DNA of 64,000 bases, from NCBI GenBank assembly GCA_040772505.1, contig JAXGYA010000002.1, positions 434,001 to 498,000 on the forward strand. Direction: 5' to 3'. Origin of the DNA: Mariniphaga sp040772505. Its GTDB lineage: Bacteria > Bacteroidota > Bacteroidia > Bacteroidales > Prolixibacteraceae. Position 1 is the first letter of the stretch. Every line of letters begins with the position of its first letter. Both the position numbers and the translations under genes were made by a program. Positions 49,848-58,106 of the stretch are shown one piece after another. The notes under the pieces were generated by a model. The model ran no database searches. It had not been told where the DNA came from and saw only the letters and a program-made list of their open reading frames with translations.

Positions 49848-51218
49848 TCAATTCAAGAAAAGCTCAATGACCGGGATCTCTACATTTGGTTTTGTAACCG
49901 GCAAACGCAGGTTTAGGTCATTTTCGGTGGCTACACTTCCCTGCATGTGGTGTCCGTAGGGTTCGATTATCAGCAATTCGGATGCATCATGCAGAAATTG
50001 GGCATATTTTACCTTCCCTTTATAGCCCGGGAGCCTGAAATTGGTTATGGGGTAATCAAGAAGATGGATATAAAGGCGGTTGGTTTTGGGGTTATAGGTT
50101 AATATAGTGTGCTCGGGCGCTTCAAATTCCTCCGGCGCCTGAGTGCAGCCATAAATGGAGCGATTGTTAAATTCCATCCATTCTCCCATATCTTTAAGCG
50201 CTTTGTCAGCGCGCTCGTCAAAAACACCCCGAGCAGTTGGACCTACATTTAGCAGCAAATTTCCACCCTTGCTGACTGACTCGATTAGCAGTACAAGAAG
50301 TTGCCGGTTGTTTTTCCATGTATATTCATCACGATAGTATCCCCATGAGCCGGAAAAAGTCTGGCAGGTTTCCCATGGAATTTTCTTTCCGTCAATTTCC
50401 GGCCAGCTTTGCACCTTAAACTGCTCCGGTGTAGTGAAATCCCATCCTCCCCAATAATCTTTCAAATCGGCGCGGTCGTTTAAAATAATTTCGGGTTGGA
50501 GTTCCCTCACCATTTTTACGAGCTCCACCGAGCCCCATTCGTCTCTGCCTTTGCCGAACTTGCCCGGATAGGAATAGTCAAGCCAAAGGATGTCAATTTT
50601 TCCATATTTGGTGAGAATTTCACGAACCTGATCCTTTAAAAAGCGGCGATAAACGTTCATGTCCCGGTCTTTATTCAGTTTGTCGTATTCTTCCTGTGTA
50701 TTCACACTCTGCGGGTGGACCCTGTCAATGGTAAAGTCAGGATGGTGCCAGTCGATAAGCGAATAGTAAAAGCCTATTCCAAGTCCCTCGGCGCGGAAAG
50801 CTTCCACCCATTTTTTGATAATATCTTCTCCGTAAGGAGTGTTCATCACATTGTAGTCGGTGTAGCCCGATTCAAACATGCAAAAACCATCGTGATGTTT
50901 ACTGGTGATTACGGCATATTTCATTCCTGCGGCTTTTGCTTTTTTTGCCCATTCGGAGGGGTCGAACAAGTCGGGATTAAAATAATCGAAATACTTTTGG
51001 TAATCTTCGTCAGAAATCCGTTCGCGCTTTTTCACCCACTCGTGACGTGCAGCCTGTGCATAAATTCCCCAATGGATAAACATTCCAAACCGGGCGTCGG
51101 TCCACCACTGAAGCCGTTCGGTTTTTTCCTGTTCGGTTTCGTCCCAGATTTTTTGCTGGGCAAAAATCTGCTGGCATGTAAAAACAGCCAGCATCAACAA
51201 TAGTAATATTCGTTTCAT
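49848..51218 (-). CDS. Secreted alpha-L-fucosidase, GH29
   Basis: Retaining fucosidase, 456 residues, with signal peptide MKRILLLLMLAVFTCQQIFAQ. The (beta/alpha)8 GH29 fold is shown by WWTDARFGMFIHWGIYA, AGMKYAVITSKHHDGFCMF, the nucleophile aspartate in IDILWLDYSYPG, and a late stretch ending in GPTARGVFDERADKAL, with SVSKGGNLLLNVGP just before. The C-terminal 100 residues form the usual beta-sandwich. No carbohydrate-binding module is fused. The second GH29 gene lies 45 bases upstream on the same strand, so the two are co-transcribed. Confidence 0.94.
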   Translation of the reverse strand: MKRILLLLMLAVFTCQQIFAQQKIWDETEQEKTERLQWWTDARFGMFIHWGIYAQAARHEWVKKRERISDEDYQKYFDYFNPDLFDPSEWAKKAKAAGMKYAVITSKHHDGFCMFESGYTDYNVMNTPYGEDIIKKWVEAFRAEGLGIGFYYSLIDWHHPDFTIDRVHPQSVNTQEEYDKLNKDRDMNVYRRFLKDQVREILTKYGKIDILWLDYSYPGKFGKGRDEWGSVELVKMVRELQPEIILNDRADLKDYWGGWDFTTPEQFKVQSWPEIDGKKIPWETCQTFSGSWGYYRDEYTWKNNRQLLVLLIESVSKGGNLLLNVGPTARGVFDERADKALKDMGEWMEFNNRSIYGCTQAPEEFEAPEHTILTYNPKTNRLYIHLLDYPITNFRLPGYKGKVKYAQFLHDASELLIIEPYGHHMQGSVATENDLNLRLPVTKPNVEIPVIELFLN

Positions 51219-51263
51219 AGTAAGTGTTTTAAATGTTAAAAATTATCCTATTTAATTAAATCA

Positions 51264-52727
51264 TCACAGCTCTTCTTTAATTTCAGGGACATTGTAAACC
51301 TCAACATTTGAGATAACCGGCGAAGCTTTGGAGTCTTCTATGCTTATGCGAAGTTTTGTTGTTTCAACAGCGGGAAAACGTAAAATTCGTTTTCTGCCAA
51401 TGGTAGTCTCATCAGCGATTGTTTTCCAATTCCCTTCAATAGACGCCTCAAGTTTGAATTTTTTAACCCGTTGTCCGAGGCGGATCTCTTCCTGAATCAG
51501 GAACCGGTTAATTACTTCAGGTTTGTCAAAAGAAATTTCCAAAGAAGCGCTGGTGATATTGTCGTCAGTTGCCCAAAAGGTTTCAGGGTTTTCGTCTGTA
51601 ACGTTGGACGGATTATATTTTCTGGAGTTGCCTCTGGTGTTTGATGCTGTTGCTTTTGTACCCTGTGCAAGATTGTCAGAAAAGTCAGCTTTGACTTTTT
51701 CAGCCAGTTTCATCACTTGCTTCACTTCATTTTCATGAATCAGTCCGCGGGTGTCCACAGGGAAATTGAGCAGCAACGAAGCATTTCTGCCAATGGAATT
51801 GTAATATATATCAGTCAGGTGAGAAAGTGTTTTTACTTTATTGTCTTCGGAGGAGTGATAATACCAGCCGGGACGAATGGAAACATCCACTTCGGCAGGC
51901 ACCCAGTGTGTTCCGTCTTCATGGCCTGAACGAAGTTCCTTATATCTTGGAGTTCCCGGAAAAAATTCATCGCGGCGGATAGTTGCCCAGTTGGTTTTTT
52001 CTGCCCATCCTTCTTCATTTCCGACCCAGCGAACATCGGGACCGGCATCGCTGAACATGCAGGCCATGGGCTGAAGCTCACGCACAATTTTATAGGTATT
52101 CTCCCAGTCATAGTAAGTTTCCCTATCGATGCGCCGTTCTTCGTCTGCTCCGCCATACCAGCCGGTTCCGCCATTTGCCCCATCAAACCAGACTTCAAAA
52201 ACTTCTCCGTAGTTGGTCAGCAATTCGCGCAACTGATTGCGGAAATAAGCCAGGTATTCGGGTTTGCCATAGTCGGGATGGTTTCTGTCCCAGGGTGAAA
52301 GATAGACGCCAAATTTCAATCCGTATTCCTGACAGGCATTGGCTAATTCTCTCACCACATCGCCTTTGCCGGCTCTCCATGGTGAGTTTTTTACAGAATG
52401 TTCTGTGAATGCCGAGGGCCACAGACAGAAACCGTCGTGATGCTTGGCGGTTAATATAATTCCTTTCATGCCTGCATCCTTACAGACTTGCGCCCATTGA
52501 CGGCAGTCCAGTTCTGTGGGATTAAAAAGCTCGGGACTTTCATTGCCATAGCCCCATTCCATGTCTGTAAACGTATTCATATTGAAATGAATAAAGGCAT
52601 AGAACTCCAGTTCATGCCATGCAAGCTGACGCTCTGAGGGCAAGGGGAGAACCGGTTCAGGCGGATGGGTTTCCGAGCAGGAAAACAGTATTCCGGCAAA
52701 CAAGAGAAGTGAAAGAATTCTTTTCAT
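51264..52727 (-). CDS. GH29 alpha-L-fucosidase lipoprotein with C-terminal F5/8-type module
   Basis: 487 residues. The signal peptide has a lipobox ILFSC (Cys17), so the enzyme is probably anchored to the outer membrane. The GH29 domain (about 25-350) shows FYAFIHFNMNTFTDMEWGYG, AKHHDGFCLWPS and the nucleophile region EVWFDGANGGTGW, with the SLLLNFPVDTRGL end motif. Residues about 355-485 form a discoidin-like (F5/8 type C) sugar-binding domain (ASNTRGNSRKYNPSNVTDEN, FWATDDNITSASLEISF). It is the upstream gene of the fucosidase pair; start at 52727. GH29 enzymes of this subgroup often prefer branched fucosides, but this is inference. Confidence 0.92.
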   Translation of the reverse strand: MKRILSLLLFAGILFSCSETHPPEPVLPLPSERQLAWHELEFYAFIHFNMNTFTDMEWGYGNESPELFNPTELDCRQWAQVCKDAGMKGIILTAKHHDGFCLWPSAFTEHSVKNSPWRAGKGDVVRELANACQEYGLKFGVYLSPWDRNHPDYGKPEYLAYFRNQLRELLTNYGEVFEVWFDGANGGTGWYGGADEERRIDRETYYDWENTYKIVRELQPMACMFSDAGPDVRWVGNEEGWAEKTNWATIRRDEFFPGTPRYKELRSGHEDGTHWVPAEVDVSIRPGWYYHSSEDNKVKTLSHLTDIYYNSIGRNASLLLNFPVDTRGLIHENEVKQVMKLAEKVKADFSDNLAQGTKATASNTRGNSRKYNPSNVTDENPETFWATDDNITSASLEISFDKPEVINRFLIQEEIRLGQRVKKFKLEASIEGNWKTIADETTIGRKRILRFPAVETTKLRISIEDSKASPVISNVEVYNVPEIKEEL

Positions 52728-52966
52728 CCTTAAAAAGTTTTGAAACTGAATGGCAATTTAACGATTTTATTTTAAAAATGATTGTCTTTTGTCCGCCTGA
52801 TTTAGAGCTTGCAGCCTCTTGATTTTTTATTATACACTTCCCGGAATGCATGGATGGTGTTTTCGTTAAACTCCAGTTTGCCGGGCGGCGTGAAAAAGCT
52901 TAGCAAACATAACAAAAAATTGAAAGTCAGAAATAAATTCTAAGGCTGCTTCAAAAGACCGGAAGA

Positions 52967-53000
52967 TTGAAATTTATGCAGTCCATATTGTGTATCTTTG
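52967..53000 (+). promoter_or_regulatory. Candidate promoter (TTG, TATCTTTG) for the FRG gene
   Basis: TTG at 52967-52969 and TATCTTTG at 52993-53000, with a 23-base gap, resemble the Bacteroidota promoter. The 419-base stretch 52728-53146 otherwise has only a 22-codon open frame at 53005-53073 with no recognisable product. Confidence 0.5.
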
Positions 53001-53146
53001 TTTAATGATTCGAGGTACTTTAAAAATGCTGGTTCCAATCTTGAACAGATGCGCTATGCAGTACCGTGCATAATTTTCTATCGCGAAGATTGAGTGTTCT
53101 TCATTTTCTTTTGTAAATTAGCTACAATCACAAAAAATCAACAAAA

Positions 53147-53971
53147 ATGGTTTGTAAGCTCACTGAAAACGATGTGGTGATAAAGAGCTGGAAACAGCTC
53201 GTTGAAGAGGTTTATCGCAATTCATGGAAGCCTCAGCTGGGGCGCTATCGCAGTGATTATGCCTTCCGGGGGCTGTCCGATGCAAGTTATCAGCTGAAAA
53301 ACAGTTTTTTACGCAATTGCGGATGCCATCCTGAGCTGGAATATCATATTCTCCGGAATTTCAGAAAATATGCACGTACCAGCGAACCGCAGCTCACCAA
53401 TACGCAACTGCGATCTTTGGTGCTGGCGCAGCATCACGGGTTGCCAACACGATTGCTTGACTGGACTTATTCCCCTTTTATTGCCATGCATTTTGCCACA
53501 GCAAACACCGAAAGATTCGATACTGACGGTGTAATCTGGAAAGTTGATTTTGTCAAAGTTAACCGGCTGATACCCGAACCTTTGAATTCCTTATTGAGTC
53601 AGGAAAAGTGCAATGCATTTACGGTTGAGATGCTTGAGTCCGTTTTTCCATCGCTTCAGCAGTTTGATGAAAGAATCGGATTTGGAAATACACTGTTTTT
53701 TGAACCGCCGTCATTAGACGAGCGAATTGTAAACCAGTTTGCTCTTTTTTCCATAATGACCGATGCGACTGCAATTCTGGAGAACTGGCTTTTTGAGCAG
53801 CCTGATTTATATCGCAGAATTATTATTCCGGCAAAGCTGAAATGGGAAATCCGCGATAAGTTGGATCAGGCAAATATCACAGAGAGGGTTCTTTTTCCGG
53901 GATTAGACGGTTTGGCAAGTTGGTTGAAACGCCACTATCAGCCGAAACATGTTGAAGAATCAGATACCTGA
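53147..53971 (+). CDS. FRG-domain protein
   Basis: 274 residues. The FRG domain is seen as the early YAFRGLSDASYQLKNSFLR, the central LVLAQHHGLPTRLLDWTYSPFIAMHFATAN (FRG motif block with the conserved H, R and D) and a later segment. The family name refers to the conserved Phe-Arg-Gly. Its biochemical function is unknown, and members appear in mobile or defence-related contexts among others. The ATG at 53147 begins MVCKLTENDVVI. It is the only intact gene in a stretch of fragments, so it may have come with a mobile insertion (inference). No signal peptide or membrane segment is seen. Confidence 0.85.
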   Translation: MVCKLTENDVVIKSWKQLVEEVYRNSWKPQLGRYRSDYAFRGLSDASYQLKNSFLRNCGCHPELEYHILRNFRKYARTSEPQLTNTQLRSLVLAQHHGLPTRLLDWTYSPFIAMHFATANTERFDTDGVIWKVDFVKVNRLIPEPLNSLLSQEKCNAFTVEMLESVFPSLQQFDERIGFGNTLFFEPPSLDERIVNQFALFSIMTDATAILENWLFEQPDLYRRIIIPAKLKWEIRDKLDQANITERVLFPGLDGLASWLKRHYQPKHVEESDT

Positions 53972-53975
53972 AAAA

Positions 53976-54062
53976 ATGAATGACCCGATTGGAAGAGCAA
54001 TTGTCGATTTTTTTAAATATGGCGAAGCGCAAAATATGGCATTGTTAATAAAGTATAGCTAA
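53976..54062 (+). pseudogene. 28-codon stub, N-terminus of a SAM-dependent methyltransferase (probable)
   Basis: Starts five bases after the FRG stop and reads MNDPIGRAIVDFFKYGEA before ending with ALLIKYS and a TAA. The first 20 residues look like the N-terminus (DPIGRAI-type) of class I methyltransferases found in Bacteroidota, but the catalytic part is absent. This suggests the gene was cut by a deletion or insertion. The 240 bases after it, to 54308, contain no recognisable gene. Confidence 0.4.
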
Positions 54063-54308
54063 ATCATTATTCCATTTAAACATTAATACTTAAAAATCCA
54101 AATTGATTTTTTGGAGCTGGTTTTAACCCTGGAATAAGACAAAAACTATTTTATCGTGGCCAATTTGGTTTAACTCCGGTCAAAAATATTCTTATTCCTT
54201 GTCCTCTGGACACAAAATGCCCATTAATTTTCATTTTATGAGCTAATAGAACGTACCTCGCCCATAAATTCGTGGGTTGATCTTCATATTTTCCTCCTTT
54301 CTTTATTT

Positions 54309-54865
54309 TTATGCCGCTTCGATGAGCTTGTCAAGCTCTTCCCAGTCGGCTTTGTAAAAATGATGTTCATATAATTTCAATTCTGTTTGATGTCCGCTTC
54401 TGGTTATTTTGGCAGGTACTGCAACAAACCAATCAATAAAGGTTCGGTGTTCCTGTCGTTTGTACTTGTTTTTCTTTTGACGCATCATCACCGACAAATT
54501 GTAAGCAAAAACACTTAATTGCCACAGAATATCGTTTGCCCAAAAATCATCAATCAATGTAGCACCCGCCATTGCCTGTCCTTTTACCTGTTCTATCCAG
54601 GTTTCGCTGGTTGAGCGTTGCTTGTAAACTTCATGCAACAGTATGGCATCCATACCCAAATTACTTACATAACACACGTACTGATAAACTGGTACAATTT
54701 GTTTTTCTCCGAGATATTCAACTTGCACATATTCTTTAACGCTTCGCATGCCCTTCAATACCCTTGGCTTGCTCCATCCATGTGCCTTATAAGTAAATTC
54801 ACATATAGCAATATCTTTTATCTTGTCAACAACCATAACCACAGAACGTTTGCGTAAGACGGGCT
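54309..54865 (-). pseudogene. IS1380-type transposase, C-terminal remnant
   Basis: An open frame of about 185 residues that contains the end of an IS1380-like DDE transposase: YVSNLGMDAILLHEVYKQRS, then ETWIEQVKGQAMAGATLIDD, FWANDILWQLSVFAYNLSVM and RQKKNKYKRQEHR. The last catalytic acidic residue should be the E in ETWIEQVKG. The N-terminal 250 or so residues, including the first two catalytic aspartates, are missing because the frame breaks at about 54866, where group II intron sequence begins on the other strand. The terminal inverted repeats were not identified. Confidence 0.8.
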
Positions 54866-54990
54866 ACATTTTCTTTTCTGACTATTACGAAAAGGTACGG
54901 GTGTAAATTAAGGAACCGCCGTGTACCGAACGGTATGCACGGTGGTGTGAGAGGACAGATAGGGAATTAATCCCTATCTTCTTACTCGAT
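54843..54990 (+). mobile_element. Group II intron 3' end (domains V and VI), truncated
   Basis: Domain V folds at 54915-54946: a 9-bp stem, a 4-bp upper stem with GAAC loop, and a TG bulge. Domain VI follows at 54957-54979 (AGATAGGGA with TCCCTATCT around a 5-base loop) and the region ends with TTACTCGATT, the usual intron end. The plus-strand frame ending at 54906 (KTGYIFFSDYYEKVRV) may be the C-terminus of the intron reverse transcriptase. The 5' part of the intron is absent. It meets the transposase remnant at about 54845-54866. Confidence 0.8.
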
Positions 54991-55190
54991 TTTTTAAGAT
55001 GCTGCTAAAAAACTTCCTTAATTATTTTAGAATGCTGCTAAAAAAATCCTAAACATTTACGGATAGCATCCCCTCCACTCATTGCAAAGTTTAAGCAATA
55101 GACTAACAAGGGATGCCATCCTTTTGGTAACGGATAGCATCCCTTACTCTCATTTCAACATTTCAGCAATAAACTTTGTTGCTCAACAAT
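54991..55190. repeat. Direct repeats and hairpin after the intron scar
   Basis: ATGCTGCTAAAAAA occurs at 54998 and again at 55032. ACGGATAGCATCCC occurs at 55058-55072 and 55129-55143 (71 bases apart). Between, 55108-55121 and 55132-55145 form a 14-bp inverted repeat with one mismatch. On the minus strand this hairpin lies downstream of the SIS gene and may terminate that operon. Confidence 0.7.
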
Positions 55191-55192
55191 TT

Positions 55193-55954
55193 TTAAACAG
55201 ATTTTACACGTTTCTTGTATTCGTCAAGACAGGCGTCGAGGCGCTCCTGAGCGGTGGTGTCTCCCGGAACATTGTGTGATGGATGAATAAATAATTTGAC
55301 GCCTCTCTCTGCCAGGATTTCGGCAACCGTGGTGATGGTCATCCAGACTAATGTTACAAATGCAAGAGTTGATACCGGCCCTATTTTGTCCTGATGATTT
55401 TTCAGATTAACGGAAGCATCTACTACCGGAACACATGAGTCAACAACAATATCGGCAATTTCGAAAAGTGTTTTTCCGCTTGGATGCCGCGTGACTTTAC
55501 CCTTAGCTTCATTTGCAGAACCATAAACAATCACCTTCATGCCCAGCTCTTTTGCTTTAAGCGCAATGTCAATATTGACATTATTAATCCCTGTATGTGA
55601 AAAAATCCACATGCAATCTTCATTGCTGAAATTGTATGCTTTCATGATCGCATTGCCGTAACCTTCTGCTCTTTCAAGAAATAAGAACTGATGTATCCCC
55701 ATCTGCCCGGTTATTCCGGTAAAAAAGGTCATGGGCAATTCCACAATGGGATGGAAACCCACAAAGCCACCTATGCGTGGATACATCTCTTCCACCGGTA
55801 TGGTTGCGTGTCCACACCCGAAAGTGTGAACCCATTTGTTTTTTTCTATACTGTCAGCCATTGCTAAAGCAGCCTTTTGAATATTTTCAAGCTGAGTTTC
55901 TTCGATTTTTTGCATAATGCCTCTTGCATTTGCCAACCATTCAAGTGATAACAT
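55193..55954 (-). CDS. SIS-domain sugar isomerase-like protein
   Basis: 253 residues, cytoplasmic. The SIS fold is suggested by KNKWVHTFGCGHATIPVEEM at the first sugar-phosphate loop, the second loop IFSHTGINNVNIDIALKAKE and MKVIVYGSANEAKGKVTRHPSG. The C-terminal portion (TTVAEILAERGVKLFIHPSHN) resembles bacterial sugar-isomerase domain proteins of the UPF0309 type. It may isomerise or bind a phosphosugar made by the ROK kinase three genes upstream. Last gene of the operon; 11 bases to the MFS gene. Confidence 0.8.
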   Translation of the reverse strand: MLSLEWLANARGIMQKIEETQLENIQKAALAMADSIEKNKWVHTFGCGHATIPVEEMYPRIGGFVGFHPIVELPMTFFTGITGQMGIHQFLFLERAEGYGNAIMKAYNFSNEDCMWIFSHTGINNVNIDIALKAKELGMKVIVYGSANEAKGKVTRHPSGKTLFEIADIVVDSCVPVVDASVNLKNHQDKIGPVSTLAFVTLVWMTITTVAEILAERGVKLFIHPSHNVPGDTTAQERLDACLDEYKKRVKSV

Positions 55955-55965
55955 AATTGTAAATT

Positions 55966-57126
55966 TTAATAGATATTTTTAATAGTCTTTAAATTAGTGA
56001 GCAAAATAATTGCCTGTATAAGTAGTAAAATGATGATAAGGACAGGAAAAGATGAGATGCCAAACGATTCTGAGATAAATCCCATTGCAATATTCATTAG
56101 CGTGTTGCCAATCAGTGCGATGAACATTGCCAGCCCAATAGCCGTTCCGCTGATATTTTTGTATGATGTTCCTATATAACTGATGATAACCGGAAATCCT
56201 GCGGCAAGACCAAAACCCACAATAAACAGACTAATTATGGCTAATTTCAAGTCAACGCTATATTTGAGAAAAATAGTCCCAATGAAGGCTGTCACTATCC
56301 CCCCGATAAGTACATGTTCATGTTTTATTATACGTAGCAAATAACTGAGTATTAAGCGGGAGACAATCATTCCTAAAACAAAAAACGTGAGGCTCAGAAC
56401 TACTTTGTCGCTGCCGGTAGTTATTTTTCCGTCGAGGTAGGTGGTAGTCCAGTTGTTAGTCAGCCCTTCAATGCTACTTTGAAAAAATAGGAAAAAGCTC
56501 ATTATCAGAAGAAGTGGCTCTTTTGCCAACTGAATGGCTTTTTTAAAGGGGAATCCCTGTTTGATTTTAGACTCAGGAAATTTAATAACAAAAAAATAGA
56601 CAACAGATAAAAGCATCAGCAATCCGGTTCTTTGCAATATGAACCGATAATCGTATGTTTTGGAAAGCACTCCCAGTAAAAGGGGTACCCCTAAAGCACC
56701 TATACCGTAACACACTCCAAGAATGCTTAGCTTTGAGCCGCGATCCTTGTCATCAGAAATATCAGAGGCAAGAGCATTGGTCGATCCGTTTAGCATCCCT
56801 CCGCCCAAGCCGATAAGGAATATACAGATTCGTAACACATTAAGATCCTCAAAAAATGACAGCCCTTCAATTCCTGACAAAGTAAACAGCGTACTCACAA
56901 CAAGCAATAATTTGTATCCATATCTGTCAACGATGATTCCAAACAGAATTGTGCCTGCCAATACTCCTGCCGGCAGAAGTGATACCAAAGAGGATGAACC
57001 AATTTTATCGAGAGAATATTCAGCAGTCAGAGAGGGCAGTACGGAGCCCATGACAATAAATGCAATTCCGAAAAAAGCCATGCCTATGCAGGCAGCTATA
57101 TACACTAATCTTTTACTGTATTTCAT
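55966..57126 (-). CDS. MFS transporter
   Basis: 386 residues with 12 predicted membrane helices. The family motif GIIVDRYGYKLLLVVSTLF between helices 2 and 3 corresponds to the MFS A motif, and a second loop appears at FLIGLGGGMLNGSTNALASD. There is a long central loop near residues 190-200 (KFPESKIKQGFPFKKAIQLAK). It probably carries a sugar or oligosaccharide across the inner membrane, given the flanking ROK kinase and glycoside hydrolases (inference). Ends 11 bases before the SIS gene. Confidence 0.9.
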   Translation of the reverse strand: MKYSKRLVYIAACIGMAFFGIAFIVMGSVLPSLTAEYSLDKIGSSSLVSLLPAGVLAGTILFGIIVDRYGYKLLLVVSTLFTLSGIEGLSFFEDLNVLRICIFLIGLGGGMLNGSTNALASDISDDKDRGSKLSILGVCYGIGALGVPLLLGVLSKTYDYRFILQRTGLLMLLSVVYFFVIKFPESKIKQGFPFKKAIQLAKEPLLLIMSFFLFFQSSIEGLTNNWTTTYLDGKITTGSDKVVLSLTFFVLGMIVSRLILSYLLRIIKHEHVLIGGIVTAFIGTIFLKYSVDLKLAIISLFIVGFGLAAGFPVIISYIGTSYKNISGTAIGLAMFIALIGNTLMNIAMGFISESFGISSFPVLIIILLLIQAIILLTNLKTIKNIY

Positions 57127-57140
57127 TCAGTTTTTTTATG

Positions 57141-58103
57141 TCATTTCGTGATTGATGTAAGTGCCAGATAACCGGCACCATATAGTCCGGCGCTTCCTTC
57201 CAAAATTGATTTCTCGAATTTTACTTGCTTTATTGCAATAGGTTGCGCCCACCTGGAAGCTTCTGCATAAATGCGGTCTATTAGCTGTGCGGCTGGGCCG
57301 AACACGCCGCCTCCCCATATAATCATTTCTGGATTCAGCAGGCTGACTAAATTAGCAGCAGCCATAGCCCAAAGCTCAATCGCTTTTGTTATAACAGACA
57401 CAGCAAGCGGATCCTCTTTATAAAATGCCTCAAAAATATCTTTACCTGAAAGGCTGTCAATCTTTTTTCGGTATAACAGACTTTCCCGAAACAGACGTCC
57501 TTCCTTCAAAATCTTTTTTGCCTGCCGGGCAATACCGTCTCCGGATGCATGGCTTTCGAAACAACCATACCTTTCAAACTCTTCCTGAAAGGGAGTACCC
57601 ATTGCAAACCATCCGGCAGAACCCACAATGTCTCCGTGTCCATGGACAATTTTTCCATCAATCAGCAGTCCGGCACCTATCCCGGTTCCGATCGAAAGAT
57701 AAATTGCATTAGTGGCATGTTTAGCAGCACCTTTCCATTTCTCACCTAAAATATAGCAGGTCCTGTCGCTGGCAATGTTAATTGTAATCTCATCATTATT
57801 AAAATGATCCTCTATCTCTTTTTGAAGCGGATAGTTTTCCCAGCCTTCTATGTTTGGTGCCCATATAAATCCCGTCTTGCTGTTCGCTATACCCGGAACA
57901 CAAATACCCAATGCTCTGAAAGCATCTCTGCTGTAACCCGACTTTTCAATTAATTGGTCGATTACGTGCAAAACCAGTTGCCCGACTTCGTGCCCTTTCC
58001 GTTTTTCCAGAAGATAGGACACCCGGCAGAGTGTTTTGCCTTTTTCGTTAAAGAGCGCTCCTGTAATTTTTGTGCCTCCCAAATCTATACCTATAACAGC
58101 CAT
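57141..58103 (-). CDS. ROK-family sugar kinase, zinc motif altered
   Basis: 320 residues. N-terminal ATP-binding region IGIDLGGTKITGALFNEKG, then a glycine-rich loop YLSIGTGIGAGLLIDGKIVHG and the GHGDIVGSAGW segment. The catalytic aspartate is in the IASDRTCYILGE stretch, the ROK counterpart of NDANCAALGE. The usual CxCGxxGCxE zinc cluster is reduced to one cysteine (RYGCFESHASG), so zinc binding may be lost. This places it in a non-canonical ROK subgroup. Proposed role: phosphorylate an N-acetylhexosamine or hexose released by the GH18 and GH42 enzymes. Ends 14 bases before the MFS gene and starts 3 bases after GH42. Confidence 0.88.
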   Translation of the reverse strand: MAVIGIDLGGTKITGALFNEKGKTLCRVSYLLEKRKGHEVGQLVLHVIDQLIEKSGYSRDAFRALGICVPGIANSKTGFIWAPNIEGWENYPLQKEIEDHFNNDEITINIASDRTCYILGEKWKGAAKHATNAIYLSIGTGIGAGLLIDGKIVHGHGDIVGSAGWFAMGTPFQEEFERYGCFESHASGDGIARQAKKILKEGRLFRESLLYRKKIDSLSGKDIFEAFYKEDPLAVSVITKAIELWAMAAANLVSLLNPEMIIWGGGVFGPAAQLIDRIYAEASRWAQPIAIKQVKFEKSILEGSAGLYGAGYLALTSITK

Positions 58104-58106
58104 GAA

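Noticed and set aside
54618..54857. 79-codon plus-strand frame across the transposase remnant
   Set aside because: It is antisense to the clear IS1380-type frame and has no protein-like features.
53147..55190. Possible phage-defence island around the FRG gene
   Set aside because: No partner defence gene (nuclease, TIR, toxin-antitoxin) is visible; only relics surround it.
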